Shown here piece by piece: positions 8,822-18,098 of a stretch of DNA of 64,000 bases. The notes under the pieces were generated by a model. That model was not told the DNA's origin, did not search any database, and saw only the letters and a list, made by a program, of their open reading frames with translations. Origin of the DNA: Flavobacteriaceae bacterium UBA1682 (GTDB lineage: Bacteria > Bacteroidota > Bacteroidia > Flavobacteriales > Flavobacteriaceae); contig DCKE01000029.1 of the NCBI GenBank assembly GCA_002320285.1, forward strand, positions 28,514 through 92,513, in the 5' to 3' direction. The position numbers and the translations under genes were made by a program. Numbering within the stretch: position 1 is the first letter of the stretch; every line of letters begins with the position of its first letter.

Positions 8822-9871
8822 ATGAAAAAACTTTCGTGGTTTAATAAAGCAGTATTTTTTTTAAATATCGTGTTGGCAGTCATGACGCTGCTCGGATATT
8901 TCCTGCCTTTTTTAGCGCCAAAGTTGTTTCCTTTTTTATCGGTATTAACGCTGATTTTGCCGTTGCTGCTGATTGCTAATATCTTTTTCCTGTTGTATTG
9001 GGGAGTTCAATTAAAGCGGCAGGTTTTTTTATCCGTGGTTATCTTATTGTTGGGAACCACCTTTATAACCAAATTTTATAAATTTAGCGGTAGAGATGAG
9101 CTGGCTGAAGATCAGGATTTTGTGGTAATGACCTATAACGTACGTTTGTTTAACTTATTCAATTGGATCAAAGACAGTGATGTGCCGTTTAAGATCAAGG
9201 AGTTTATCGATCATGAAGATCCGGATATCTTATGTGTACAGGAGTATTCTAAAAACGCTAAATTAAAATTTCCACAATACAAATTTAAATACACCACTTC
9301 ACACGGTCAAAACATTCAGACCGGTCAAGCTATCTTTTCCAAGTACAGAATTATTGATAAAGGCGAGATCCGTTTCCCAAATTCTAACAACAATGTGATT
9401 TACGTCGATATTGTCAAGGATAAAGATACGGTGAGGGTGTATAGTATGCACTTGCAATCGGTCAATATCAGTCCGGATATACACGAAAAAATCGACGAGA
9501 AAAAATCAAAATTAATTTTTAATCGATTAAGTCTTGCGTTTAGAGAGCAGCAATTGCAGTCGGAGCTCATACAGTCTCATATGGACGATTCTAGACATCC
9601 TAAGATTGTTTGTGGGGATATGAACAACAGTGCCTTTTCTTATGTGTATCGCAATATTAGAGGGGATTTAAAGGATGCTTTTGTTGAGGCTGGAGATGGA
9701 TTCGGGAAAAGTTATCATTTTATGTATTATCCAGCGCGAATAGACTATATTTTTGTAGATCAACAAATCGAGGTAAAGTCTTTTACAACCCATGATGACT
9801 TTATCAATTCAGATCATTATCCGATTGTATCTCGCTTAAAGATCAACGACATAAAAGAAAATATAAATTGA
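8822..9871 (+). CDS. Membrane-anchored endonuclease/exonuclease/phosphatase-family protein
   Basis: 349 residues. About three N-terminal transmembrane helices (residues 10-85) are followed by the EEP fold: MTYNVRLFN, DILCVQEYS (metal-binding Glu), VYSMHLQS (catalytic His), CGDMNNS (Asp/Asn), RIDYIFVD and SDHYPIVSRL. All active-site residues of the DNase I/sphingomyelinase superfamily are present. The substrate (DNA, phospholipid or phosphoinositide-like) cannot be told. The ATG at 8822 is preferred over a TTG two codons upstream. It ends a run starting at mutL, and a bidirectional terminator follows. Confidence 0.88.
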   Translation: MKKLSWFNKAVFFLNIVLAVMTLLGYFLPFLAPKLFPFLSVLTLILPLLLIANIFFLLYWGVQLKRQVFLSVVILLLGTTFITKFYKFSGRDELAEDQDFVVMTYNVRLFNLFNWIKDSDVPFKIKEFIDHEDPDILCVQEYSKNAKLKFPQYKFKYTTSHGQNIQTGQAIFSKYRIIDKGEIRFPNSNNNVIYVDIVKDKDTVRVYSMHLQSVNISPDIHEKIDEKKSKLIFNRLSLAFREQQLQSELIQSHMDDSRHPKIVCGDMNNSAFSYVYRNIRGDLKDAFVEAGDGFGKSYHFMYYPARIDYIFVDQQIEVKSFTTHDDFINSDHYPIVSRLKINDIKENIN

Positions 9872-9930
9872 TAGCGGTGTAGTGTCGGTTTTAATTTGTT
9901 TTAAAATGGTTATTCATCAATTAAAAGTAT

Positions 9931-9963
9931 AAAAAAAGGCTCTAAGTATTAGAGCCTTTTTTT
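9931..9963. terminator. Bidirectional terminator between convergent genes
   Basis: Nine-base stem AGGCTCTAA (9937-9945) pairs with TTAGAGCCT (9949-9957) over a three-base loop, flanked by an A-run on the left and a T-run on the right. It can stop both the EEP gene and the WbqC gene. Confidence 0.88.
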
Positions 9964-10582
9964 ATACCAGTGGTAAGGTTTGTTTTCTTAAATAGTCGAC
10001 AGCATGTCTTCCTTCGTTGAAAAGGAGATCTAATATACTGAGATTGCTAATAAAACCATATTTGTCATCGAATACCTGTACATAGGGCTCGAATTTTGAA
10101 TCGTCTTTTTTGCCATTGACTAAATGTCGTAGATCTATACTTTGAACAGGATCTTTTAAATACTCTTCTGTTTTGCTATAGGTTATTGGTAAAGCCAAAC
10201 AATCGGTTAGGATTTCTAATATTTGAAAATTGAGATCCATCATAAATTGATGTTTCTTTTCAAATATCGGTCGAATGTCATCTTCAAAGTATTCAAAATA
10301 CGGTGAGGTTCTATAAGAGGCTTCTAGTGATTTCAAATGTTGCTTCTGCCAATTAAACGAATTTTCGATTCGAACATCCTTAAATTTTTGATGTAAGTCT
10401 ATCGCGTGTTTAACAGGGATGTTTAACATTTGCAATCCGTTGGCGCTGTAGATGTACATTCTGTTTCTATTGGTCTGTTTTTGAAAGTTATCATCTACTT
10501 CAAAAGTAACCGTATCGGCTTGTGCTATTGCTACGAACTGACTGATGGACGGAAAGTAGGTAGGGTGTAATAAAATATCCAT
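9962..10582 (-). CDS. WbqC-like family protein
   Basis: 206 residues matching the WbqC-like family by its N-terminal pattern (HPTYFPSISQFVAIAQADT, then DDNFQKQTNRNRMYI) and overall length. WbqC members occur in polysaccharide clusters and across Bacteroidetes, and the reaction is not established. It is the last gene of the parA-parB-DUF5683-dapB-lepB-wbqC run, 15 bases after lepB, suggesting co-transcription. Confidence 0.8.
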   Translation of the reverse strand: MDILLHPTYFPSISQFVAIAQADTVTFEVDDNFQKQTNRNRMYIYSANGLQMLNIPVKHAIDLHQKFKDVRIENSFNWQKQHLKSLEASYRTSPYFEYFEDDIRPIFEKKHQFMMDLNFQILEILTDCLALPITYSKTEEYLKDPVQSIDLRHLVNGKKDDSKFEPYVQVFDDKYGFISNLSILDLLFNEGRHAVDYLRKQTLPLV

Positions 10583-10597
10583 TTACTAAAACTTCAT

Positions 10598-12148
10598 TTA
10601 CGAATTTCTTTTCGCTTTTCTCTTTTTATAAAAATCATATCCAATCCATCCAATTACAAGGATTACAAAGTATTTGAAATAGGATACCGGTTCGCCATTA
10701 CCACCAACGGTAGTAAACATGCGTTCCCAACGGATTTTGTCTATGGCTTTGCTCCACGGTACATTTTGATCCAAACTCATCCACACGAATACGGGTTTTC
10801 CAACAATATGGTCTTCCGGTACAAATCCCCAATATCTACTGTCTAGGGAGTTGTGACGGTTGTCTCCCATCATATAATAATAGTCTTGTTTGAAGGTGTA
10901 TTCCGTAACAGGCTGACCGTTTATTTTAATTTCTTCTCCGTTTGTCTCTAGCGTATTGTGTTCATAGGCAGTTATAACGCGTTTGTAAAACGGCAGTGTT
11001 TCCGCGTTTAATTTTACAACTTGACCTTTCTTCGGAATTGGTATAGGACCTAAGTTGTCTTGTGTCCAATTCTTAGTATGTGGAAAAATAGAGGTGGTTG
11101 CTGTTTTATCAATGATACGCGTGATGCTTTTTACATTGGATAAGGTTTTTAAACGTTCAACATTTTCGAAGGTCAGCGCGTAAAATAACATGGTATCTAC
11201 TGCAGTATAGCCAAATGGTTCAGTCGTTTTTAAATCGCGTAAAATAAAATTCTGATCAATAGGTGTTCCATCAGTAACAACCGTGTAAGAATACTGTAAT
11301 TTGGCACGATCGTTCAAAATCAATTCCTTTCCGTCGGTATATACAACACCATCTTTGATTTCTAGGCTTTCACCTGGTAAACCTACTGTTCTTTTAACGT
11401 AATTGGTCTTTTTGTCAAGGGGTTTGTAGACACCTTGGGTATGCTTGCCTGAAAAGTCATAAACGGTATCTGTAGGCCAGTTAAAAACTACGATATCGTT
11501 GTGTTGTACTTTTTGGAATCCCGGTAGTCTAAAATACGGTAGATGCGGTTCAATTAAATACGATTTTGATTTTATAAAAGGTATAGAATCGTGCACCATC
11601 GGCAAGGCTACGGTAGTCATCGGGGTTCGCGGACCATAATTGATTTTACTGACAAACAAGAAATCACCAACCAATAAGGTTTTCTCTAAGGAAGATGTCG
11701 GAATGGTAAAGGGTTGTATGATATACGTATGTATTAATGTTGCGACAACCACAGCAAATAAAATGGAGCTTACCGTTTCTCCCGAAGAAGTGGTCGGTTT
11801 TAAACTGCGGTTTGGAATATAGGTCACATCTACAGCATAATTGATATAGTATATGTATAGACCTAGTGTTACTACGCCAAGTATGGTATCTGCGGTTTTG
11901 TTTTTTCCAAAGCTTCTGAGGATTTCAACCCATACCACAGGAAACATAATTAAGTTTACGATAGGTATAAAAAGTAAGATCACCCACCATGTTGGTCGGT
12001 TGATGATTTTCATTAAAACGATGGCATTATAAACAGGGACTATCGCTTCCCAAGGTTTTCTACCTGCTTTTTGATATAGTTTCCAGGTTCCGGCAAAATG
12101 CACAACTTGGATGATTAAGAAAAATATAAACCATTGTATAAGTGTCAT
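10598..12148 (-). CDS. lepB: Signal peptidase I, large Bacteroidetes form
   Basis: 516 residues, well above the roughly 320 of E. coli LepB. Three N-terminal hydrophobic segments precede a further anchor at about 125-145, then the catalytic serine motif IPTSSLEKTLL (Ser153) and lysine motif NYVKRTVGLPGES. An insertion of roughly 150 residues separates these from the conserved GDNRHNSLDSRYWGFVPE box. A final transmembrane helix (about 485-505) and a basic tail end the protein. It removes signal peptides of Sec-exported proteins on the outer face of the inner membrane. It is preceded by dapB. Confidence 0.95.
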   Translation of the reverse strand: MTLIQWFIFFLIIQVVHFAGTWKLYQKAGRKPWEAIVPVYNAIVLMKIINRPTWWVILLFIPIVNLIMFPVVWVEILRSFGKNKTADTILGVVTLGLYIYYINYAVDVTYIPNRSLKPTTSSGETVSSILFAVVVATLIHTYIIQPFTIPTSSLEKTLLVGDFLFVSKINYGPRTPMTTVALPMVHDSIPFIKSKSYLIEPHLPYFRLPGFQKVQHNDIVVFNWPTDTVYDFSGKHTQGVYKPLDKKTNYVKRTVGLPGESLEIKDGVVYTDGKELILNDRAKLQYSYTVVTDGTPIDQNFILRDLKTTEPFGYTAVDTMLFYALTFENVERLKTLSNVKSITRIIDKTATTSIFPHTKNWTQDNLGPIPIPKKGQVVKLNAETLPFYKRVITAYEHNTLETNGEEIKINGQPVTEYTFKQDYYYMMGDNRHNSLDSRYWGFVPEDHIVGKPVFVWMSLDQNVPWSKAIDKIRWERMFTTVGGNGEPVSYFKYFVILVIGWIGYDFYKKRKAKRNS

Positions 12149-12178
12149 AGCTTAAGAATTAAGTTTTTAAAAAGGCTG

Positions 12179-12886
12179 TTATTTTTTCAAATTTAAAACA
12201 TCTTTCATAGAAAAGATGCCTTTTTTATGAAAAATCCATTCTGCAGCTAATACGGCTCCTAAGGCAAATCCATTGCGATTATGAGCGGTATGTTTGATTT
12301 CGATGGTATCGATATCAGAACTATAGTCTACAGCATGTGTGCCGGGAACCTGATCTATGCGTTTCGCATAAATTGGAATCGAGTCTGTCGCGGTTTTTTC
12401 ATCGAGAGACCATTGGCTGTAGTTAGAGTTTTTGATGATATCTTGAGCCAAGGTAATCGCTGTTCCACTGGGTGCATCTAGTTTTTGAGTATGATGAATT
12501 TCCTCCATAGATACTTGGTATGAACCTAACTGGCTCATAATCTGGGCCAGGTATTCATTAAGTTGAAAGAAGATATTCACGCCAATGCTAAAGTTGGACC
12601 CGTATAAAAAGGCACCATTTTTAAGTTCGCAATATTTGCAGATTTCGTCGTATTGTTCTAACCAACCGGTAGTACCAGAAATAACGGGGATATTGAGGTC
12701 TAAAGCCGCTTTAATATTGGTAACCGCCACATCGGGTATACTGAAGTCAATAGCAACATCGGCTTGGTCTAATTGATCAAAAGAGGTAGTGCTCGTTTTT
12801 TTAAGAACGATTTCGTGACCGCGGTCACGAGCGATTTTTTCGATGATTTGGCCCATTTTACCATATCCCAAAAGTGCTATTTTCAT
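12179..12886 (-). CDS. dapB: 4-hydroxy-tetrahydrodipicolinate reductase
   Basis: NAD(P)H-dependent reductase of the diaminopimelate/lysine pathway. 235 residues with the dinucleotide motif LLGYGKMGQ at the N-terminus, SGTTGW, SNFSIGVN and the signature EIHHTQKLDAPSGTA with the catalytic His-His and Lys. The C-terminal HTAHNRNGFALGAVLAA is characteristic. It feeds meso-diaminopimelate to peptidoglycan, consistent with murA and murB elsewhere in the window. It lies between DUF5683 (12 bases upstream) and lepB. Confidence 0.96.
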   Translation of the reverse strand: MKIALLGYGKMGQIIEKIARDRGHEIVLKKTSTTSFDQLDQADVAIDFSIPDVAVTNIKAALDLNIPVISGTTGWLEQYDEICKYCELKNGAFLYGSNFSIGVNIFFQLNEYLAQIMSQLGSYQVSMEEIHHTQKLDAPSGTAITLAQDIIKNSNYSQWSLDEKTATDSIPIYAKRIDQVPGTHAVDYSSDIDTIEIKHTAHNRNGFALGAVLAAEWIFHKKGIFSMKDVLNLKK

Positions 12887-12898
12887 AAAGTTATCTTG

Positions 12899-13474
12899 TT
12901 AAAATTTATACTGTAAACTCAAACCATATTGGTATTGATAGTCTACTTCATTGAGTTGAAACGTAGGTTGAAACGTAAGTTCATCGCTGACGTTAAATTG
13001 CAATAAATGTGCATCGATATTGGCATCAATGATGGTAAGTATATAGATACCTGCTGTAATTACAGCAGATAAATCGCGATTTCGCTGATAGAAACGCTGT
13101 CCTGCTATGACTCTGTCGTTGTCCAGTCTGCCAAATTTAACATCGTCAGGATTGTTGGTGTGGTTAAGTCGCTTTTTATATTCATTTCTGTACTCCTTAT
13201 ACTTTTTATGGTTGTCGGAATAGAAATAAAGCGAAATTCCCATCCCGATATAAGGGATAGGAACTTTCCAGTATTTTTTATTGTAGAATTGACCCAATCC
13301 CGGAACTACCGCTGAATAAAAAGCAGCTCTAGCAGGAGATAATGGATCCATTGGCTTTTCAACAATCACGTCAGGAGTGCTAAATTGTAGCGTATCTGTA
13401 CTGGATTGACTATAGGATTTTGCGCCACTTACTAAACAAAATCCAATTAAAATAAGGTAAGTTATTTGTTTCAC
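12899..13474 (-). CDS. DUF5683 domain protein, secreted or membrane
   Basis: 191 residues with an N-terminal signal peptide (hydrophobic to about residue 20, cleavage near SYSQS). The core pattern PARAAFYSAVVPGLGQFYN and PYIGMGISLYFYSDNHKKYK matches DUF5683, which is conserved beside parB and dapB in Bacteroidetes and has no established function. The start is GTG at 13474, whose first base is the last base of the parB stop TAG, so translation is probably coupled. Confidence 0.8.
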   Translation of the reverse strand: MKQITYLILIGFCLVSGAKSYSQSSTDTLQFSTPDVIVEKPMDPLSPARAAFYSAVVPGLGQFYNKKYWKVPIPYIGMGISLYFYSDNHKKYKEYRNEYKKRLNHTNNPDDVKFGRLDNDRVIAGQRFYQRNRDLSAVITAGIYILTIIDANIDAHLLQFNVSDELTFQPTFQLNEVDYQYQYGLSLQYKF

Positions 13475-14373
13475 TACTCTTCTAGGAGTTTTATTATTCT
13501 ATGAAGATCTTCTTCAGAATGGAAGGGTATCGAAATTTTTCCCTTTCCATTGGCTGTCGCTTTGATGTCCACTTTAGCTCCAAAAAAAGAAGCAAAAGTA
13601 TTTTGATAATTTTCGGGTAATTTATAAGTATTCGGTTTTGCCGGTTTATCATCTAAGCCCAATATTTTTTGCTGGTAACTCTTTACCAAAGCCTCCGTTT
13701 CGCGTACGGACAAATTTTCACTGATGATTTTGTGATAAATATCGGTTTGAGCGTCAAGATCATCGATGTTTATAATCGCTCTCCCGTGCCCCATAGTGAT
13801 AAAGCCGTCGCGAATTCCCGTTTGAATAATCGGGTCTAATCTCAATAATCTCAAGTAATTAGCGATAGTAGATCGCTTTTTACCTACTCGATCACTCATT
13901 TGCTCTTGAGTCAATTGTATTTCATCAATCAAACGTTGGTAAGAAAGGGCAATTTCAATCGGATCTAAGTCGTGACGTTGGATGTTTTCAACCAAGGCCA
14001 TCACTAGAGAATCGTTATCGTTTGCCAAGCGAATATAGGCTGGGACAGTAGTTAATCCGACCAACTTAGACGCGCGCAAACGGCGTTCACCTGAGATTAG
14101 TTGGTATTTGTTAAATTCTACCTTTCGAACCGTTATCGGTTGAATCACTCCGAGTTCTTTAATACTCGTAGCCAATTCTTTTAAAGAATCTTCATTGAAG
14201 TTGGTTCGCGGTTGAAATGGATTGATCTCAATAGCATCAATGTCCAATTCAATAATATTACCAACTACTTTGTCAGCATTGGTGTCTGCTGCAGATTTTA
14301 TATCGTTTTCAGGATCTTTTAGCAAGGCGGATAATCCTCTTCCTAAAGCCTGTTTTTTTATTGCCTTTGCCAT
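13474..14373 (-). CDS. parB: Chromosome partitioning protein ParB
   Basis: CTP-dependent DNA clamp that loads at parS near the origin. 299 residues: the N-terminal ParB/Srx-fold domain with NPFQPR and the CTP-binding SGERRLRASKL, the helix-turn-helix region with ALVENIQRHDLDPIE and TQEQMSDRVGKKRSTIANYLRLL, and a C-terminal dimerisation segment. It follows parA by 18 bases. No parS-like palindrome (GTTCCACGTGGAAC type) was seen in the window. Confidence 0.95.
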   Translation of the reverse strand: MAKAIKKQALGRGLSALLKDPENDIKSAADTNADKVVGNIIELDIDAIEINPFQPRTNFNEDSLKELATSIKELGVIQPITVRKVEFNKYQLISGERRLRASKLVGLTTVPAYIRLANDNDSLVMALVENIQRHDLDPIEIALSYQRLIDEIQLTQEQMSDRVGKKRSTIANYLRLLRLDPIIQTGIRDGFITMGHGRAIINIDDLDAQTDIYHKIISENLSVRETEALVKSYQQKILGLDDKPAKPNTYKLPENYQNTFASFFGAKVDIKATANGKGKISIPFHSEEDLHRIIKLLEE

Positions 14374-14391
14374 AATTATCGTATACGCAAC

Positions 14392-15156
14392 TTATTTGTT
14401 CTTTTGAATAATTTCTTCTGCCAAGCTTAAATAATTGGTAGCTCCTTTGCTGGTCGCATCATAATTGATGATACTCTCGCCAAAACTAGGTGCTTCGCTG
14501 AGCTTCACATTACGCTGTATGATGGTTTTAAAAACCATATTGTTGAAGTGTTTTTGAACTTCTTCGACAACTTGATTGGACAGTCGCAAGCGAGAATCGT
14601 ACATCGTCAGTAAAAGGCCCTCAATATCTAAATCGGGATTGTGTATTTTTTGAACACTTTTGATGGTGTTTAATAATTTTCCTAGTCCCTCTAAAGCGAA
14701 GTATTCACATTGAATCGGAATCACAACAGAGTCTGCAGCTGTTAAAGCATTTAAGGTTAACAGTCCCAAAGAAGGGGCGCAATCAATAATTATATAGTCG
14801 TATTGGTCTTTGATACTTGCCAAAGACTGCTTAAGCATATATTCTCTTTTTTCTTTGTCAACCAATTCAATCTCAATAGCAACCAAATCGATATGAGCTG
14901 GAATTAGAGATACGTTAGGAGCAGAACAAGAAATGATGGCTTCCTCTGGGGTATTGCTGTGTTCTAATAATTGATAAGTCCCGATTTCAATGGTTTCGAC
15001 ATCTACTCCTAGTCCAGAAGTAGCGTTGGCTTGTGGATCGGCATCAATTAAAAGCACTCTTTTCTCCAAAGCACCTAAAGACGCTGCGAGATTAACAGAA
15101 GTTGTGGTTTTTCCAACGCCTCCTTTTTGGTTGGCAATTGCAATAATTTTACCCAT
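14392..15156 (-). CDS. parA: Chromosome partitioning ATPase ParA/Soj
   Basis: 254 residues. Deviant Walker A KGGVGKTTTSVNLAA with the signature lysine, Walker A' DADPQANAT, and Walker B DYIIIDCAPSLGLLTLNAL mark the ParA/MinD family. The absence of an N-terminal HTH indicates the chromosomal Soj type. The ATG at 15156 is chosen because it begins MGKIIAIANQKGG directly; a longer frame adds 12 unrelated residues. It is the first gene of the parA-parB-DUF5683-dapB-lepB-wbqC run. Confidence 0.95.
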   Translation of the reverse strand: MGKIIAIANQKGGVGKTTTSVNLAASLGALEKRVLLIDADPQANATSGLGVDVETIEIGTYQLLEHSNTPEEAIISCSAPNVSLIPAHIDLVAIEIELVDKEKREYMLKQSLASIKDQYDYIIIDCAPSLGLLTLNALTAADSVVIPIQCEYFALEGLGKLLNTIKSVQKIHNPDLDIEGLLLTMYDSRLRLSNQVVEEVQKHFNNMVFKTIIQRNVKLSEAPSFGESIINYDATSKGATNYLSLAEEIIQKNK

Positions 15157-15262
15157 TTTGTATCTAAAATATTTTGAGTCGTAAAAATACAATTTTTTAT
15201 GGGTTTAGAAAATCTAATTTATCAACAATTTGCAAAAGTATCTATTGCTCAGTGTTTTATAT

Positions 15263-15305
15263 AAAAAAAGAAGTCAAACTAAAAAAATTAAGATTGACTT
15301 CTTTA
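15263..15305 (-). terminator. Terminator of the SDR gene
   Basis: Stem AAAGAAGTCAA (15267-15277) pairs with TTGACTTCTTT (15294-15304). On the minus strand it is followed by a T-run, so it serves the gene ending at 15324. Confidence 0.8.
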
Positions 15306-15323
15306 TAAATTTATAAATGAGAC

Positions 15324-16199
15324 TTATTTCTTGTTTCGCACATGGGCTTCGAGCATGTCCCACATTTCCGAAGGTATTTGTTCGAGCATATTGAATTCGC
15401 CAGCGCCTTGTAGCCATTCTCCTCCATCTATGGTAACTACTTCACCGTTGACAAAGGATGAAAAATCAGAAACCAAATAGGCTGCTAGATTTGCTAATTC
15501 CTGATGAACACCGACACGGCGTAGTGGTATTTTCTTCGTTAAATCAAATTTTTCTTGTAAATCTCCAGGCAGTAAACGATCCCAAGCACCTTTTGTAGGG
15601 AATGGACCGGGAGCAATGGCATTAGATCGGATACCGTATTTTGCCCATTCAACGGCCAAACTACGGGTCATCGCCAATACTCCAGCTTTAGCTGTGGCAG
15701 AGGGAACTACATAACCCGATCCCGTCCAGGCATAAGTGGTGGTGATATTCAAAATAACTTTGTTGCGTTCCTTCTGATCGATCCAGTGTTTTCCAAAGGC
15801 CAAAGTACAGTTCTTAGAACCCTTGAGTACAATGTCGATAATGGTGTCAAAAGCATTGGAAGACAAACGCTCCGTGGGTGAAATAAAATTCCCCGCAGCA
15901 TTGTTTAACAGCACATCTACTTTTTCGAATTTTTCAAGTACCTCTTTTAACATGTTCTCCACTTGATCGTAATGACGTACGTCACAGGCAATAGGTAAAC
16001 ATGTTCCTCCCGTTAAGGCTTCCAATTCAGCAGCGGTTGTTTTTAATTTCTCAATATCTCTAGAGGTAATAGCTACTTTTGCTCCCAATTCTAAAAAATA
16101 AGTAGACATGGCTTTTCCCAAGCCACTTCCTCCACCAGTTACAACAATTACCTTGTCGTCAAGGGCTCCATCACGAAGCATTTTAGCAGTAAAATCCAT
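15324..16199 (-). CDS. SDR oxidoreductase of the 2,4-dienoyl-CoA reductase type
   Basis: 291 residues. Rossmann motif TGGGSGLG (21-28) and NNAAGNF. The usual YxxxK is absent: Ser167 and Lys171 form SxxxK, and a tyrosine, Tyr156, lies exactly 11 residues before the serine. The spacing Tyr-11-Ser-4-Lys is that of mammalian mitochondrial 2,4-dienoyl-CoA reductase (Tyr199, Ser210, Lys214). This supports a role in beta-oxidation of unsaturated fatty acids with NADPH, although no fad genes are adjacent. bshC lies upstream on the same strand, separated by a strong palindrome. Confidence 0.85.
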   Translation of the reverse strand: MDFTAKMLRDGALDDKVIVVTGGGSGLGKAMSTYFLELGAKVAITSRDIEKLKTTAAELEALTGGTCLPIACDVRHYDQVENMLKEVLEKFEKVDVLLNNAAGNFISPTERLSSNAFDTIIDIVLKGSKNCTLAFGKHWIDQKERNKVILNITTTYAWTGSGYVVPSATAKAGVLAMTRSLAVEWAKYGIRSNAIAPGPFPTKGAWDRLLPGDLQEKFDLTKKIPLRRVGVHQELANLAAYLVSDFSSFVNGEVVTIDGGEWLQGAGEFNMLEQIPSEMWDMLEAHVRNKK

Positions 16200-16211
16200 A
16201 ACTTAAAATTT

Positions 16212-16222
16212 ATACGTTACGT
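16212..16222. promoter_or_regulatory. Small palindrome upstream of the SDR gene
   Basis: TACG-TTA-CGTA inverted repeat 13 bases upstream of the SDR start codon. It may be a regulator site or chance, and no partner is known. Confidence 0.2.
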
Positions 16223-16233
16223 AAATATAGCAA

Positions 16234-16261
16234 AAAAGATATATGCATGCATATATCTTTT
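16234..16261 (-). terminator. 28-base perfect palindrome, probable bshC terminator
   Basis: From 16234 to 16261 the sequence is its own reverse complement with centre TGCATGCA and ends AAAAGAT/ATCTTTT. On the minus strand it is followed by a T-run and sits 22 bases after the bshC stop. It could also be cut out as a binding site before the SDR gene. Confidence 0.65.
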
Positions 16262-16283
16262 GAAATTTGTATCGGATTCGAAT

Positions 16284-17873
16284 TTATAGTCGGATGATAT
16301 TGAATTGATGTTCAAGAGGTTTTAGTTCTTCAAATAAACGGTCGATCAATTGTTCGCCGTATTCCTTATAGAATTCAGAAAAATTGACTACCCGTTCTTG
16401 TAAGCTGTTGTTTGGGAACAAACTCAAATGAATATGACTAATCCGTTCAAGCGCTTCACGGTTGAGCTTTTTCTCTGCTTTGTATAGGCGTTGTTCTAAA
16501 TGGTCTAAACCGTTCAATTGTTTTTTTGCCTGTGCTTTAACGGCTCCGATAAAGGAGGCGTCGGTTTTCAGGGCTATCTTTTCTAGGTCTTCAAATTGGG
16601 CTATCAGAAATTGCCGCTGCTGTTCAAAGTCAAAGGTGTTATTTGACAAGGCTTTACTCTTTATGCGAATTAAATCGTCGTGTTTTAAAAACAGTTCTTG
16701 CCAGCTCAGTTTGAGGCGTTCGATCTTTTTGTTTTGTTTCTCACTAACCAATAATACAGCATTGCGCAACAACAACATCGGAAATGCGATTTGATGGTGT
16801 TCAAACACTTTCTTCAATTCCAACCAATACGCTAATTCGCTACCACCGCCAATATAACAGAGGTTGGGTAAAATGATTTCTTGATATAGGGGACGAAGAA
16901 TGACGTTGGGACTAAATCGTTCTGGAAACGCTCGAAGTTCTTCCAAAATAGCTTCGCGTGAAAAGACGAGGTTAGTATGGTTAATTTTATACTGGTCTTG
17001 TTCAAATAAGATGCGTTCTCTCAATCCATCTTTGATGTAGAAGAGATTTATTTCTCGGGGATTTACTTGTATAAAATAATCGTTTAATAAGTCAAAACTC
17101 TGTTGAGTTTTTGCGAAAGAACTTTGTTCACACAGCTCTTTTCGAACATAGGGTGCAAATATCGTTTTCAGTTCTTTGTCATCGCCGTCCAAAATAATAA
17201 GTCCGTGTTGACCAAAAAGGGCATTGGCCAAATAACGCGTGGCATCGGCTAGATTGTCGTGCTCTAGGTAAGCCTTTTTAAACCATTCTCTGATTTGGTT
17301 GGCATGAATACCAGCACCTAAATGAGAGGAGAACACGGTGAAAACTTTGTCCAGATCCTCAGTGGATAATCTGCCTACGGGGCCAGAAGCCGCTCTGTTC
17401 CATTGGATTTTTTTATCTTCAAATTGAAAGTGATTGATCTCGTCAAAATCGTGATCCTCGGTGGCCATCCAATACACCGGTACAAAATTTTGTTTGGGAT
17501 ATTGTTTCTTTAATTGTTGGGTCAAATTGATCGTCGAGATGATTTTATAAAGAAAGTATAAAGGTCCCGTAAACAAATTTAATTGATGGCCAGTGGTTAT
17601 CGTAAAAGTCTGCTCAGAAAGTAGACTGTCTATGTTTTGTTGGGTTTCTTGAGTCGTTTGAAACTTTTGATATTGTAACTGTAATGCTTGATGCAAAACC
17701 TCACGATGGGCTTTTGGAAATTGTTGCTGTTTTTCGTGAAATTGATCTCCGAAATTCTCTAAGGTAGGAAATCGATGATAGAGTTCTTTTATTTTGGGCT
17801 CTTGGTTGAGATAGTCTATAATTAACTCGGAGAAATAACCGGAATTTTGATAAGTAATACAGTCCAAAGGCAT
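16284..17873 (-). CDS. bshC: Putative cysteine ligase BshC (bacillithiol biosynthesis)
   Basis: 529 residues, the usual BshC length. The N-terminal half has FTITTGHQLNLFTGPLYFLYK and VPVYWMATEDHDFDEINHF, family hallmarks around the nucleotide-like fold. A coiled coil lies near residues 400-490 and the ending RLFEELKPLEHQFNII is typical. It adds cysteine to GlcN-malate to give bacillithiol, the low-molecular-weight thiol of Firmicutes and many Bacteroidetes. The ATG at 17873 (MPLDCITYQNSGYFS) is chosen over one 24 codons upstream that adds a low-complexity tail. bshA and bshB are not in the window. Confidence 0.93.
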   Translation of the reverse strand: MPLDCITYQNSGYFSELIIDYLNQEPKIKELYHRFPTLENFGDQFHEKQQQFPKAHREVLHQALQLQYQKFQTTQETQQNIDSLLSEQTFTITTGHQLNLFTGPLYFLYKIISTINLTQQLKKQYPKQNFVPVYWMATEDHDFDEINHFQFEDKKIQWNRAASGPVGRLSTEDLDKVFTVFSSHLGAGIHANQIREWFKKAYLEHDNLADATRYLANALFGQHGLIILDGDDKELKTIFAPYVRKELCEQSSFAKTQQSFDLLNDYFIQVNPREINLFYIKDGLRERILFEQDQYKINHTNLVFSREAILEELRAFPERFSPNVILRPLYQEIILPNLCYIGGGSELAYWLELKKVFEHHQIAFPMLLLRNAVLLVSEKQNKKIERLKLSWQELFLKHDDLIRIKSKALSNNTFDFEQQRQFLIAQFEDLEKIALKTDASFIGAVKAQAKKQLNGLDHLEQRLYKAEKKLNREALERISHIHLSLFPNNSLQERVVNFSEFYKEYGEQLIDRLFEELKPLEHQFNIIRL

Positions 17874-18098
17874 AGTTTGTTTTTTTGCTAATTTAAAGAA
17901 AAAAAGAACCTTAAAGAAAATAAATCGATGTTGGGTTTGAACCATATCGATTTAACATTTTCAATGCATAGTACGATTCTCCCCAGTCTGTTTAATTGGA
18001 GACTTTTAAGTATTTCTAAGGTAGATGGCAACTTTGTGTTTTTTAATAAGCTCTTACTTCCTCAGTTCCGCAGATCATCCTGCCTTAGGATTTAAAAA

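Noticed and set aside
13474..15192. parS site near parAB
   Set aside because: No GTTCCACGTGGAAC-like 14-16 base palindrome found here or elsewhere in the window; isolated CACGTG cores at 31823 and 33824 are not extended.
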